A stretch of DNA of 64,000 bases from Acinetobacter gandensis (GCF_001678755.1 NZ_LZDS01000001.1:124001-188000); one strand, 5' to 3'; positions 54,713-63,999 are shown, numbered from the stretch's first letter. Notes: a model not told the origin generated them from the letters alone. Numbers and translations: made by a program.

Positions 54713-55399
54713 AACATACGAAATCGCCGTTTCAGTACGGAGAATACGGTTGCCAAGGCTCACTGCCTGGCAGCCGTTTTTTATGAGCAAATCGACCTCA
54801 TACGGAATAAAGCCACCTTCCGGACCAATGACAATCGTGCAAGGATGCTGAAGTGCATATGGCATCGGCTGTTCGGCATAAGGATGTGCAACAAAGGCTG
54901 GACAGTCTGCTGTAATGAGTCCAGACAAGATATCTTCGACAAAGGGTTTAAAGCGTTTATACAGTTCAATTTTGGGTGCAATAGTGTCGCCTGCCTGTTC
55001 TAAACCCAAAGTCACGTATTGATCTACTTGCTGTAAAAAAGGCGTCTGCCAATAGCTTTTATCCACCCGACAACTATGCAGCAAAATAATTTTTTCAACG
55101 CCTAATGTCACTGCATCCATTATTAATCGACGTAATACTTTGGGACGTGGCATCGCCACAATTAAAGTCACGGGATGCTTTGCTGGAACAATTTCTTGTT
55201 GTAATGGTTTGAGTTGAACACAAGTCTCGTCAATGCTCACGATCTCGGTTAAATAGCGTTTCCCTTCTCGAATGCCAACTTTCAGGGTATCGCCCACTTG
55301 AATATCCACATGCGTAGTTAAATGCTCAATTTGACGTTTGGCGCTAATACTCCAAAGTTCAGATTCAGTTTGACGAGGATCAAGCAAGACGATGTTCAT
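54686..55399 (-). CDS. rsmE: 16S rRNA m3U1498 methyltransferase
   Basis: RsmE methylates U1498 of 16S rRNA. The 237-residue protein has the PUA-like N-terminus (about 1-70) and the SPOUT knot with IGPEGGFIPYEVDLLIKNGCQAVSLGNRILRTETA (about 185-220). ATG 55399 begins the recognised MNIVLLDPRQT; a longer frame to 55498 runs into a repeat element and is not used. Its 3' end overlaps the MscS gene end by 27 bases. Confidence 0.95.
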   Translation of the reverse strand: MNIVLLDPRQTESELWSISAKRQIEHLTTHVDIQVGDTLKVGIREGKRYLTEIVSIDETCVQLKPLQQEIVPAKHPVTLIVAMPRPKVLRRLIMDAVTLGVEKIILLHSCRVDKSYWQTPFLQQVDQYVTLGLEQAGDTIAPKIELYKRFKPFVEDILSGLITADCPAFVAHPYAEQPMPYALQHPCTIVIGPEGGFIPYEVDLLIKNGCQAVSLGNRILRTETAISYVLGRLFSAS

Positions 55400-55443
55400 A
55401 AATAACCATATCAATTCACGCAAAGCATATGTCATTGAGGACA

Positions 55444-55532
55444 GGCGACATGGATGTCGCCAGTGCGCTGAGGTACAGGAAGTACCTCCAGCGTACAAAG
55501 GATTTTTGCTACTTTTAATCCTTTAAAAGTAG
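55444..55532. repeat. Three-hairpin intergenic repeat, copy B
   Basis: GGCGACAT-gg-ATGTCGCC (55444-55461), a nested stem with GAGGTAC...GTACCTC (55470-55488) and CTACTTTTAA...TTAAAAGTAG (55509-55532). The order and spacing match copy A at 29646-29738, but the stem sequences differ in paired fashion. Confidence 0.65.
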
Positions 55533-55626
55533 ATTATGCCTACGAATAGGATGTTCGACTATCACAATAAAATAAGGCGGTGATAAAACTTGCCTAATAA
55601 AAATTAATGTATCGCAAAATTCAAAC

Positions 55627-56907
55627 TTAAAGGTACTGATCAATCACTTGAATATGTTGAGCCAATGACCCTGTATTCTTTTGCATAATCTGCTGCGCAG
55701 CAGCATTCAAACACTGAGCTTGAAGCTTATCTTCGATTAACTCAAACAACACCTGAGCAGCCTGTTCTGCATCTTGCACTACTCTCACGCCTTGAGCAGC
55801 AACGAACTCATCCACAATAGTCTGGAAATTAAAATAATTCTTACCCAAAACTGTCGGCACATTTAACGCGATCGGCTCTAAAATATTGTGCCCACCACCC
55901 GGTTCATTTAGCGATCCACCCACAAAACAAGCCTGACTCAATGCGTACCACAACCACATTTCCCCCATACTGTCTGCTAAATACACTTGTGTATCAGGCA
56001 AAATGGTCTGATTAAGGCTGCGGCGCTGGGTATTTAAATTCAGTGTTTGCGATTCGGCATAGACTTCATCAAAGCGTTCAGGATGACGTGGTACCACGAT
56101 ACATAACAGTTCAGGATGCTGATTTAAAAAGGGCTGCATTGCCGTGAGTAAATACTGTTCCTCAGGCGCATGTGTACTGGCTAAGGTAATGATTTTTCGA
56201 TTCGCCAATTGCCATTGCTGTCTGAATTGTTCCGCTTGGGCAATAAAAGATGCTGGTGCGGCAATATCAAATTTAATACTGCCGACCACTTTTGCCCGTT
56301 CCTCAGGCATACCCAATTCAATAAAGCGCTGACAGCTTGCCTGATCTTGTGCTAACAATTGCTTTAAACTGCGTAACATCGGCTTAGTCAGACTTGGTAC
56401 TTTGCCATAGCCCTTAGCCGACTTTTCAGATAAGCGTGCATTTATTAATAAGCACGGCACTTGTGCTTGATCGGCTTCAATCAGTAAATTGGGCCAAAGT
56501 TCAGTTTCGACCAAGGCCAACATTTTCGGTTGATATTTTTGAATAAAGGTACGAACTAATTTTTTTTGATCGGCAGGTAGATACACGGCTTGAAATAGCT
56601 GCGCATACGGTTCTTTTAGAAAAAGTGATTTTGCTCGAGCTTGACCTGTTTTGGTGGTATTCGTCACCAAAACTGAATGACCAGTTTTTAAATAATGCTC
56701 AATGAGCGGCTGTGCTGCATTAGTCTCCCCAACAGAAACCACATGAAACCAAATCGCCTGCGTATTTTTAACTGCTTGAAATGGCCCAAAGCGTTCTAGA
56801 CACTCTTGTTGGTACTGTAAATCATCCTTCGCACGTTTTTTAATGCGCCATTGATATAGCGGCTTAATCAGCGCTAAAGCAGCGTTATACCAAAAAGGAG
56901 TAGTCAA
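55627..56907 (-). CDS. waaA: 3-deoxy-D-manno-octulosonic acid transferase (Kdo transferase)
   Basis: WaaA adds Kdo to lipid IVA in lipopolysaccharide/lipooligosaccharide core synthesis at the inner membrane. The 426-residue GT-B enzyme has the N-terminal anchor (LALIKPLYQWRIKKRAKDD), the GETNAAQPLIEHYLKTGHSVLVTNTTKTG segment (about 60-88), ALVETELWPNLL with the conserved catalytic-site glutamate, and the nucleotide-sugar motif VGGSLNEPGGGHNILEPIALNVPTVLG. Length fits the E. coli enzyme (425). Confidence 0.97.
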   Translation of the reverse strand: MTTPFWYNAALALIKPLYQWRIKKRAKDDLQYQQECLERFGPFQAVKNTQAIWFHVVSVGETNAAQPLIEHYLKTGHSVLVTNTTKTGQARAKSLFLKEPYAQLFQAVYLPADQKKLVRTFIQKYQPKMLALVETELWPNLLIEADQAQVPCLLINARLSEKSAKGYGKVPSLTKPMLRSLKQLLAQDQASCQRFIELGMPEERAKVVGSIKFDIAAPASFIAQAEQFRQQWQLANRKIITLASTHAPEEQYLLTAMQPFLNQHPELLCIVVPRHPERFDEVYAESQTLNLNTQRRSLNQTILPDTQVYLADSMGEMWLWYALSQACFVGGSLNEPGGGHNILEPIALNVPTVLGKNYFNFQTIVDEFVAAQGVRVVQDAEQAAQVLFELIEDKLQAQCLNAAAQQIMQKNTGSLAQHIQVIDQYL

Positions 56908-56994
56908 ATGTTGTCGCCCAAAATCAAATGGAATCGGCAGAATATATCAGAGCATTATCCACATGTTAATGGATAATGCGTATTCAAGTGTCGA

Positions 56995-58083
56995 TTAATA
57001 CGTTGAACGGCCTGAACCAAATTTATTTTTCATGCTTGGATAATCAATATAGCCTTCGGCTACATCCGTTCCAATCATATTTTCTAACTGTAATTCATTC
57101 AATGGAGCATTCACCAGCAAACGTTCATACAAATCTGGATTGGCAATATATGCCTTACCAAAAGAAACAGCATCGGCTTTACCTGAAGCCAATAATTCAA
57201 GTGCATCCGCACGACTTAAACGCATATTGGCAATATATGGTACACCACCTGAACGTGCTTTCATCTCTTCACTGATACTGTCTTCTGCCAAATATTCACG
57301 TGTAAAGAAAAATGCAATTTTGCGTTTACCCAATTTTTCCATTACATAGCCGAAAGTTTCACGTGGAGCATCATCGCCCATATCATGTTCATCACCACGT
57401 GGCGCCAAATGTACACCTACACGACCAGCACCCCAGACTTCAATTAAGGCATCAATCACTTCGAGTAATAGACGTGCGCGGTTTTCTACAGAACCACCGT
57501 ACTCATCTTCACGTAAATTGGTTTTACTTTGTAGGAATTGGTCAATTAAATAGCCATTGGCTGCATGTAACTCTACGCCATCAAAACCTGCATCCTTGGC
57601 ACGAATAGCGGCATTTTTATATTGTTCAACAATATTTTTAATTTCTGCAATTTCGAGTGGACGTGGTACCACATAGCCACGTTTTGGACGGAGTAAACTC
57701 ACGTGACCCGCTTGTTGCACAGCACTTGCCGATACTGGTGTTTCACCATTCAAAAGTTCTGGGTCAGAGACACGACCGACATGCCAAAGCTGTGCGACAA
57801 TTAAGCCCTCTTGCGCATGTACAGCTTCTGTCACCTTTTTCCAGCCTTGTACTTGTGCATCCGTAAATAAGCCCGGAGTATTACGATAACCATTGGCTTC
57901 TTCAGAAATGACCGTCGCTTCAGAAATAATCAGGCCACTACTGGCACGCTGTGCATAGTACTCAGCCATCATTGGGGTTGGTACACGATCATCAGTTGCA
58001 CGGCAACGTGTTAATGGTGCCATGATGATTCGGTTTTTAAGATGGAGATCGCCTAAAATTAGCGGCGTATTGAACTCAGCCAT
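56995..58083 (-). CDS. Old yellow enzyme-family alkene reductase (NemA-like)
   Basis: This FMN enzyme of 362 residues reduces activated C=C bonds and nitro compounds with NAD(P)H. Visible are the opening TPLILGDLHLKNRIIMAPLTRCRA, the substrate-binding loop FDGVELHAANGYLIDQFLQ with the H-x-x-N pair, and GVHLAPRGDEHDMGDD and KADAVSFGKAYIANPDLYERL near the end. ATG 58083 is preferred because GAGG lies ahead; the GTG 58101 lies upstream of that site. It directly follows the ArsR gene (30 bases apart), so both form an operon and the enzyme is probably induced by electrophiles. Confidence 0.93.
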   Translation of the reverse strand: MAEFNTPLILGDLHLKNRIIMAPLTRCRATDDRVPTPMMAEYYAQRASSGLIISEATVISEEANGYRNTPGLFTDAQVQGWKKVTEAVHAQEGLIVAQLWHVGRVSDPELLNGETPVSASAVQQAGHVSLLRPKRGYVVPRPLEIAEIKNIVEQYKNAAIRAKDAGFDGVELHAANGYLIDQFLQSKTNLREDEYGGSVENRARLLLEVIDALIEVWGAGRVGVHLAPRGDEHDMGDDAPRETFGYVMEKLGKRKIAFFFTREYLAEDSISEEMKARSGGVPYIANMRLSRADALELLASGKADAVSFGKAYIANPDLYERLLVNAPLNELQLENMIGTDVAEGYIDYPSMKNKFGSGRSTY

Positions 58084-58113
58084 AATTGCCTCGACGCTCA
58101 CTTTGGTTTTGTT

Positions 58114-58413
58114 TTAAAGTGAGTTTTGCAAGTAATCAATATATTGCTGAATAAGGACTTCATTGCGGGAGAAATATGACCATTGACCATATTTTTCAGC
58201 TTGAATTAAACCCGCCTGCTGCAACACAGACAAATGATTCGACATGGTCGATTGAGAGACATTACCCAATTTTTCGATATTGCCTGCACAGACACCACGC
58301 TTAAAGCCGCCACATTGCTCTTCAGACAAAAACTGTTCTGGCGATTTCAACCATTCCAAAATTTGTCGGCGAGTAGGATTTGCAAGCGCTTTAAAAATTA
58401 AATCAATATCCAT
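58114..58413 (-). CDS. ArsR-family repressor with two cysteines
   Basis: The 99-residue winged-helix repressor has the ArsR fold (LANPTRRQILEWL; VSQSTMSNHLSVLQQAGLIQAEKYGQWSYFSRN). Instead of the metal-binding CVC motif it has Cys34 and Cys42 in an inserted loop, EEQCGGFKRGVCAG. In Corynebacterium, the ArsR protein CyeR with cysteines in this region represses an old yellow enzyme gene and responds to oxidants. The arrangement here (arsR-OYE operon) fits the same thiol-switch role. A long concentric palindrome lies in its promoter. Confidence 0.9.
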   Translation of the reverse strand: MDIDLIFKALANPTRRQILEWLKSPEQFLSEEQCGGFKRGVCAGNIEKLGNVSQSTMSNHLSVLQQAGLIQAEKYGQWSYFSRNEVLIQQYIDYLQNSL

Positions 58414-58448
58414 AATTCAGACTGGTTTAATCAAACAATAAAATGAAC

Positions 58449-58550
58449 AACAAAGTTCTATTCAGCGTCCTGTGCTTAATATATCGCATTTTTTCGATTT
58501 TTATATCGAATATTTTAGATATATTAATAACAACACAATAGAACTTTGTT
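58449..58550. repeat. Concentric palindrome in the arsR promoter
   Basis: Three nested inverted repeats share almost one centre: AACAAAGTTCTATT (58449-58462) with 58537-58550, TTAATATATC (58476-58485) with 58518-58527, and TTCGAT (58493-58498) with 58505-58510. Together they cover 102 bases with 30 perfectly paired positions. They lie between the prfB stop and the arsR start. The inner AT-rich part resembles ArsR operators; the outer arms are unexplained. Confidence 0.7.
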
Positions 58551-58566
58551 TTACAATAAATTTAAA

Positions 58567-59662
58567 TTACAAACCTTGTTTCAGGCTGGCTTCAATAAAT
58601 TTATCTAAATCACCATCAAGAACAGCACCGGTGTTTGAACTTTCAACACTGGTACGTAAGTCTTTAATACGTGAATCATCCAAAACGTATGAACGAATTT
58701 GGCTACCCCAACCAATGTCAGACTTTGTGTCCTCCAAAGCTTGAGCTGCATCATTACGTTTTTTCATCTCTAATTCATAGAGTTTTGCACGTAATTGTTT
58801 CCAGGCATGGTCACGGTTAGCGTGCTGTGAACGTTGGTTCTGACATGCCACGACAATACCAGTTGGTGCATGGGTTAAACGTACCGCAGAGTCAGTTTTG
58901 TTAATATGCTGACCACCAGCACCAGAGGCACGATAGGTATCCGTACGTACATCAGCTGGATTGATTTCAATTTCAATATTGTCATCAATTTCCGGTGAAA
59001 CAAAGACCGCAGAGAATGACGTATGACGACGGTTACCTGAGTCAAATGGTGACTTACGCACTAAGCGGTGTACGCCAGATTCAGTACGTAACCAACCGTA
59101 TGCATATTCACCTTCTACACGAATGGTTGCAGATTTAATCCCTGCCACATCACCGTCAGATTCTTCCATCACTTCAGCTTTAAAACCATGACGTTCAATC
59201 CAACGTAAGTACATACGTAATAACATAGACGCCCAGTCTTGTGCCTCTGTACCACCTGAACCCGCTTGAATTTCAACATAGCATGGATTCGGGTCCATTG
59301 GGTTGCTGAACATACGACGGAACTCAAGTTTTGCGAGTTCTTCTTCTGCTGCGCTCAACTCTGCTTGCACGTCCTCAAGCATGGATTCTTCATCCGCCTC
59401 AACCGCCAAATCAAGCATCGCTTGCGCATCTTCAAGTTGTGCAGACAAACCTTCTAATACATTAATAACGTTTTCAAGCTCGCCTTTTTCTTTCGCCATC
59501 GCTTGCGCACGATTTTGATCATTCCAAATTGCTGGGTCTTCCAGCTCACGTAGAACCTCTTCTAAACGCTCTTTTTTCAGATCGTAGTCAAAGATACCCC
59601 CGTAATGTTTGACCACGGTCGTTTAAGTCTTTTAGCTGTAATAGATACGGATTAATTTCCAC
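58567..59662 (-). CDS. prfB: Peptide chain release factor 2, with programmed +1 frameshift
   Basis: RF2 ends translation at UGA and UAA. The gene is in two frames: GTG 59662 to codon 24 ([23 protein letters not shown]), then CTT TGA C at 59593-59587, where the ribosome slips +1 from 59591 to 59589 and continues [11 protein letters not shown] to 58567, 364 residues in all. A CGGGGG ribosome-like signal precedes the slip site, as in E. coli. The SPF anticodon tripeptide and the GGQ motif are present. The residue before SGAGGQ is Ala (YRASGAGGQ), the efficient form, unlike the Thr of E. coli K-12. The frameshift gives autoregulation by RF2 level. Confidence 0.97.
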
Positions 59663-59843
59663 GTGAATTACTCTCAATCAAAAAATTTGGCTTAAATAGC
59701 CGCCTATTATATCACAGAGAATTTGCACAGTTTCAGCCAGATTGAGCATCCAAATCATTGACTTCAATGCACATAATATGAACAATACGCTCGCATTACT
59801 ATTTATTACATTTTTTTTACAACAATAATGTTTCGAGGGTTTT

Positions 59844-60692
59844 ATGAAAAAGACATTACTTGCACTAGGATTAGCTGTTATCACTTCATCAACTTTTGCT
59901 TATGATGCGCAAATTGATGGTGGCTATACATATACTGATTGGGATGATGACTATACAGATTCAGATCATTCTGTTGATGTAAAAGGTACATTGTACTTTG
60001 AGTCAGTAAAAACTGGTAATGGTCCGTTAAATGAAGCCGCATTCCTTGGGCATAATAGCAACGTCTATGCTCAATATGCTTTTAATCGTAAAGAAAGCGT
60101 TGATTACGCAATTTTTGATGGCGTTGAACTTGGTACTGAAACTGATGAACAAGATGTACATTCAATTTCGGCTGGTATCGAATACTACTATCAACAATTT
60201 TATGTAAATGGTGAAATTGGTACTTCTCGAGTTAAGTACAAAGAAAACTATAAATTCCCAAGTTGGTCAGGTTCTGATAAAGACGACTATGATGTAACGA
60301 CTTATCGTGCATTGGTTGGCTTCTTACCTGTTTCTAATTTACTTTTAGCTGCTGGTGTTGACGGCGTTAAAGTTGAAGATGGTGATGACGATAACCGTTT
60401 TGCTGTAAAAGCAAAATATGTTGCTCCTCTTAATAATGGTCAATACATCAACCTAGAAGCAGATGGCGCTTTTGGTGATTTAGACTCTGTTACGATTGGC
60501 GCAGACTACTACTTCGATCAAGCATTTAGCGTAGGTGCATCTTACAATATCGAAGATGATGGTGACGTAGACACTGATTACTTCGCTATTCGTTCAAAAT
60601 ACTTCCTTAACCCGAACCTAGCAATCGGTGGTCAAGTTGGTTTTGGTGATGACGTTCAAGCGTTCAACATCAATGCAACTTTCCGTTTCTAA
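59844..60692 (+). CDS. Putative porin (Omp33-36 family paralogue)
   Basis: The 282-residue protein has a signal peptide (cut near TFA-YDA, residue 19) and beta strands ending in Phe (FNINATFRF). It shares with omp33-36 the block GPLNEAAFLGHNSNVYAQYAF and the ending of strand-turn repeats, so it is a paralogue of the same porin family. It is more acidic than omp33-36, with runs of Asp in loops (DWDDDYTDSDH; EDGDDDN), which could attract cations. Its promoter region has ATCATTGACTT like that of omp33-36. A terminator follows. Confidence 0.85.
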   Translation: MKKTLLALGLAVITSSTFAYDAQIDGGYTYTDWDDDYTDSDHSVDVKGTLYFESVKTGNGPLNEAAFLGHNSNVYAQYAFNRKESVDYAIFDGVELGTETDEQDVHSISAGIEYYYQQFYVNGEIGTSRVKYKENYKFPSWSGSDKDDYDVTTYRALVGFLPVSNLLLAAGVDGVKVEDGDDDNRFAVKAKYVAPLNNGQYINLEADGAFGDLDSVTIGADYYFDQAFSVGASYNIEDDGDVDTDYFAIRSKYFLNPNLAIGGQVGFGDDVQAFNINATFRF

Positions 60693-60720
60693 TTTCGTTT
60701 GAATTAGAAATTTGCATAAA

Positions 60721-60750
60721 AAAGCACCTCTATTTTGCGGTGCTTTTTTC
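60721..60750 (+). terminator. Terminator of the porin-like gene
   Basis: AAAGCACC and GGTGCTTT pair around about ten bases, followed by a T-run. Confidence 0.75.
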
Positions 60751-61017
60751 TTTTCGATGTAATATTTACTTTAAAAAAAGTCGAGTTGTTGACCAAACAA
60801 CCCACAAATTCATATTATCTACACAGTTTTAATAAAACAAAACATTATAAATAAATACATATTTTTCAATATATTAAATAGTTTTAATTACATAAAATTA
60901 CCGAATTCACAGTTCCGCAACTTTGCAGCGATTGACCATCTTTAAAAATTCTCTAGACTAAAACTTGTAACAAAAAATGTATTAAATTTAGCCAAACAAT
61001 TTAGAGGGGTAGTTTCC
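60751..61017. promoter_or_regulatory. AT-rich upstream region of the third porin-like gene
   Basis: About 267 bases with no gene. TTGACC-N16-TAGACT near 60934-60961 is a weak promoter candidate. AGAGGGG at 61003-61009 is the ribosome site of the next gene. Confidence 0.4.
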
Positions 61018-61803
61018 ATGAAAAAACTCGCAATTGCTTCAGCACTTCTTTCTGCACTTGCTATTACAGGTACAGCTCATGCTTATCAAGCAGAAGTAGG
61101 CGCTTCAGCTGGTTACATCGACCCAGATAATGGAAGCTCTGGCAGTGAATTTGGTGTAAACGGTACTTATTACTTCAACCCTGTTCAAACGCGTAACGCT
61201 CCTCTTGCAGAAGCTGCATTCTTAAACCGTGCAAGTAACGTAAATGCACACGCAACTTTCGCTGATCGTGGCAATGTTGACGACAATACTTATGGCGTTG
61301 GTATCGAATACTTCGTACCAAACTCAGATTTCTATGTATCTGGTGATGTAAGCCGTAATAATGTCGAAGTTGACACTGCAGTCGGCACAATAGACAACGA
61401 TACAACTTATTATGCAGCTGAAGTGGGTTACCTTCCTGCACCTGGTTTCTTAGTTGCTGCCGGTCTAAAAGGTTGGGACAATGACGATGACGACGGTGTA
61501 GATCCAACTTTACGTGCTAAATACGTAACAACTTTAAGCAATGGTAAAGACATCAACCTTGAAGCGGGTGCAGCATTCGGTGATCTAGATGAATTCAATC
61601 TAGCAGCTGATTACTTCATTGATAAAACCTTCAGTGTTGGTGCTGACTACTACAACAACGATGTCACTGATCGTAACGAAGTAGGGATCAATGCACGTAA
61701 ATTCTTCAACCAACAAGTGAGCCTTGAAGGTCGTGTTGGTTTCGGTGAAGTTGGCAACAATGACTACAATTCATTTGGTGTAGCAGCGAAATACCGCTTC
61801 TAA
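61018..61803 (+). CDS. Putative porin (Omp33-36 family paralogue)
   Basis: The 261-residue protein has a signal peptide (cut near AHA-YQA, residue 22) and a C-terminal Phe (AKYRF). It carries the family block YYFNPVQTRNAPLAEAAFLNRASNVNAHATF, matching omp33-36 and the gene upstream. Like that gene it has acidic loops (NDDDDDGVD). The two are 325 bases apart with a terminator between, so they are separately transcribed tandem duplicates. A strong ribosome site suggests good expression. Confidence 0.87.
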   Translation: MKKLAIASALLSALAITGTAHAYQAEVGASAGYIDPDNGSSGSEFGVNGTYYFNPVQTRNAPLAEAAFLNRASNVNAHATFADRGNVDDNTYGVGIEYFVPNSDFYVSGDVSRNNVEVDTAVGTIDNDTTYYAAEVGYLPAPGFLVAAGLKGWDNDDDDGVDPTLRAKYVTTLSNGKDINLEAGAAFGDLDEFNLAADYFIDKTFSVGADYYNNDVTDRNEVGINARKFFNQQVSLEGRVGFGEVGNNDYNSFGVAAKYRF

Positions 61804-61823
61804 TCCATTGAAGTCAAAACCAT

Positions 61824-61855
61824 AAAAAAAACCGCTCTTCTGAGCGGTTTTTTTA
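61824..61855. terminator. Bidirectional intrinsic terminator
   Basis: ACCGCTC-ttct-GAGCGGT with A and T runs, between the porin-like gene and recJ. Confidence 0.9.
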
Positions 61856-61863
61856 TGTTCTCG

Positions 61864-63567
61864 CTATTGCATTAAATGCAGCACCCGCAACTGCAAACTC
61901 ACATTTCCACGATATTCATTTTTATCTAGTTCATAAACTAAGTGAACCTGATCTAGCATCGGATTGAAATCATATTTATCTGCAGCATTAAAGGCGATCG
62001 CCTCGACCATTTGGCCATTATCCAATGCCACTTTCAATTTAAGATGCACATCTTTTAACCAACGATAGTCAATAATCTTAAACTTGCCATCAAAAACTGG
62101 CGCAGGAAATTTTTGTCCCCATGGACTTAAATTCTGTAATATTTCGACCGTATCAACATTAAATGCCAAATCAGGCAACACCCCATCCGTCCAAATGGTC
62201 GCCTGAAATAGACTCTCATCTTGCTCTGCAATCAAGGCTTCAAATGCTGTTTTAAATTCAGCAAAATGCTGCTTTTGGATCGTCAACCCCGCCGCTGCGG
62301 CATGACCACCAAAATGACTAACCAAATGTGGATGTAATTCTGCAATGCGTTCAATACTGTCACGAATGTGAATCCCTTCAATAGAGCGCGCTGAACCTTT
62401 GATGTGAATCCCATCTTCATCTGCCGCGAAGACAATCGCGGGTCGGTGAAATTGTTCTTTTAAACGCCCAGCAACAATCCCGATCACACCTTGATGCCAA
62501 TGTTGTTCAAACATGATTAATGCCGCTGGCAAATCATTATGATCCAATTGGATATGTTCAAGTTCAGCTAAGGCTTCTTGTTTAATCTGCCCTTCGACTT
62601 GTCGACGTTCTACATTCAGTTGATTGAGTTGCTGTGCTAAAGGATAAGCAGTACTTAAATCGGCCGCAATCAGGCATTCGATCCCAATATCCATGGTCTC
62701 CATACGCCCCGCCGCATTTAAGCGTGGACCAATCACAAAACCCAAGTCTTGTGCTTTTAGACTTTTTGGATCACGTCCAGCTATATCTAATAAGGCACTA
62801 ATTCCTGGTCGGCAGAGTCCTTGTTGAATACGCTTTAAACCGGCATCAATCAATATACGATTGTTTAAATCTAAACTGGCAACATCGGCATAAGTGCCCA
62901 AAGCGACCAAATCTAAATATTGCGAAAGATTCGCCGAAGATTTACCGCATTTTTTTCGATGGCTAGCTAAATTAGCTAACACATAAAATGCAACACCGAC
63001 CCCTGCCAGCGCTTTGCTTGGAAATTCGCAGCCCAATTGATTTGGGTTTACCACGGCTTCTGCCTGTGGCGTCGCTTTGGTCGTGAGATGGTGATCAGTA
63101 ATGATCACTTGCATACCATGTGCTTGCGCTTGCTCTACCCCAGCATGACTGGAGATACCATTATCTACAGTAATCAACATATCGGGCGTATAGGTTACAA
63201 AAGCCAGATCCGCGATGGCAGGTGTCAAGCCATACCCATATTTGAAGCGATCAGGAACCAAATATTCAACATCTGCGCCCATCTCGCGCAGTGCTAAGAT
63301 CATCAGTGCTGTACTGGTTGCACCATCGGCGTCATAATCACCAACAATGACGATTTTCTTTTGAGTATCAATTGCTTGATCAATCAGTTCAATCGCTTGC
63401 TCTAAACCTTTTAAGTTAGGGGCATGCAAATGCTTCAGTTTTAACTCAAGTTCTTGTGCTGACTGTACCCCACGCCGCGCCAATAAATCTGCAATAAATG
63501 GGGCAACGCCCTGAATATCTTCAGGGCGTGTCAAATAAGGTCGTTGTTGAATTAAAATATTCGACAT
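61864..63567 (-). CDS. recJ: Single-stranded-DNA exonuclease RecJ
   Basis: RecJ degrades single-stranded DNA 5' to 3' in recombination and mismatch repair. The 567-residue protein has the DHH-family motifs: VIVGDYDADGATSTAL (about residues 72-87), ITVDNGISS, ITDHHLTT and the later DHHA1 domain with GIVAGRLKEQFHRPAIVF and SHFGGHAAAAGLTI. Length fits E. coli RecJ (577). Its ATG directly follows the pdxH stop, so the two are co-transcribed and translationally coupled. Confidence 0.97.
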   Translation of the reverse strand: MSNILIQQRPYLTRPEDIQGVAPFIADLLARRGVQSAQELELKLKHLHAPNLKGLEQAIELIDQAIDTQKKIVIVGDYDADGATSTALMILALREMGADVEYLVPDRFKYGYGLTPAIADLAFVTYTPDMLITVDNGISSHAGVEQAQAHGMQVIITDHHLTTKATPQAEAVVNPNQLGCEFPSKALAGVGVAFYVLANLASHRKKCGKSSANLSQYLDLVALGTYADVASLDLNNRILIDAGLKRIQQGLCRPGISALLDIAGRDPKSLKAQDLGFVIGPRLNAAGRMETMDIGIECLIAADLSTAYPLAQQLNQLNVERRQVEGQIKQEALAELEHIQLDHNDLPAALIMFEQHWHQGVIGIVAGRLKEQFHRPAIVFAADEDGIHIKGSARSIEGIHIRDSIERIAELHPHLVSHFGGHAAAAGLTIQKQHFAEFKTAFEALIAEQDESLFQATIWTDGVLPDLAFNVDTVEILQNLSPWGQKFPAPVFDGKFKIIDYRWLKDVHLKLKVALDNGQMVEAIAFNAADKYDFNPMLDQVHLVYELDKNEYRGNVSLQLRVLHLMQ

Positions 63568-63999
63568 TTAAGGCATCAATCGCTGTAAAACCCACTGATC
63601 ATCGTGTTTTACATAGCACAAACGGTCATGCAAGCGATTTGGACGACCTTGCCAAAATTCGTAATAATCTGGCACTAAACGATAACCACCCCAAAACTCA
63701 GGTTTGGCTAACACGGCTTTCGCTTCCACTTGGTCATGCAGGTTTTGAAAACGCTGTTGCAACTCCTCACGACTCTCAATTATCCCACTTTGTGGCGTAC
63801 TGATGTGTGCAGCAATTTGGCTATCACGCGGACGCTTATGGTAGTAGTCAGTTGACTCAGACAGTGAAATCTTTTCTACACGACCACTCACACGAATCTG
63901 ACGTTCTTGCTCTTGCCAATAAAATAACAATTCAGCATAAGGATTTTCTGCTAAATCATTGCCCTTTTGGCTGTCATAATTGGTATAAAAATCATAACC
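63568..63999 (-). CDS. pdxH: Pyridoxamine/pyridoxine 5'-phosphate oxidase, C-terminal part
   Basis: PdxH makes pyridoxal phosphate with FMN and oxygen. Only the last 143 codons are in the window; the gene starts beyond 64000. Visible are YDFYTNYDSQKGNDLAENP, LLFYWQEQERQIRVSGRVEKIS, the FMN-binding split-barrel core, and the family ending EFWQGRPNRLHDRLCYV...W-V-L-Q-R-L-M-P with the substrate-binding Arg and His. It is directly ahead of recJ. Confidence 0.95.
   Translation of the reverse strand, partial: GYDFYTNYDSQKGNDLAENPYAELLFYWQEQERQIRVSGRVEKISLSESTDYYHKRPRDSQIAAHISTPQSGIIESREELQQRFQNLHDQVEAKAVLAKPEFWGGYRLVPDYYEFWQGRPNRLHDRLCYVKHDDQWVLQRLMP

Noticed and set aside
58435-58560. Target-site duplication (ACAATAAA) around the arsR-promoter palindrome
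   Set aside because: The two copies are not directly adjacent to the palindrome ends (6 and 2 bases away), so a transposition footprint is not supported.
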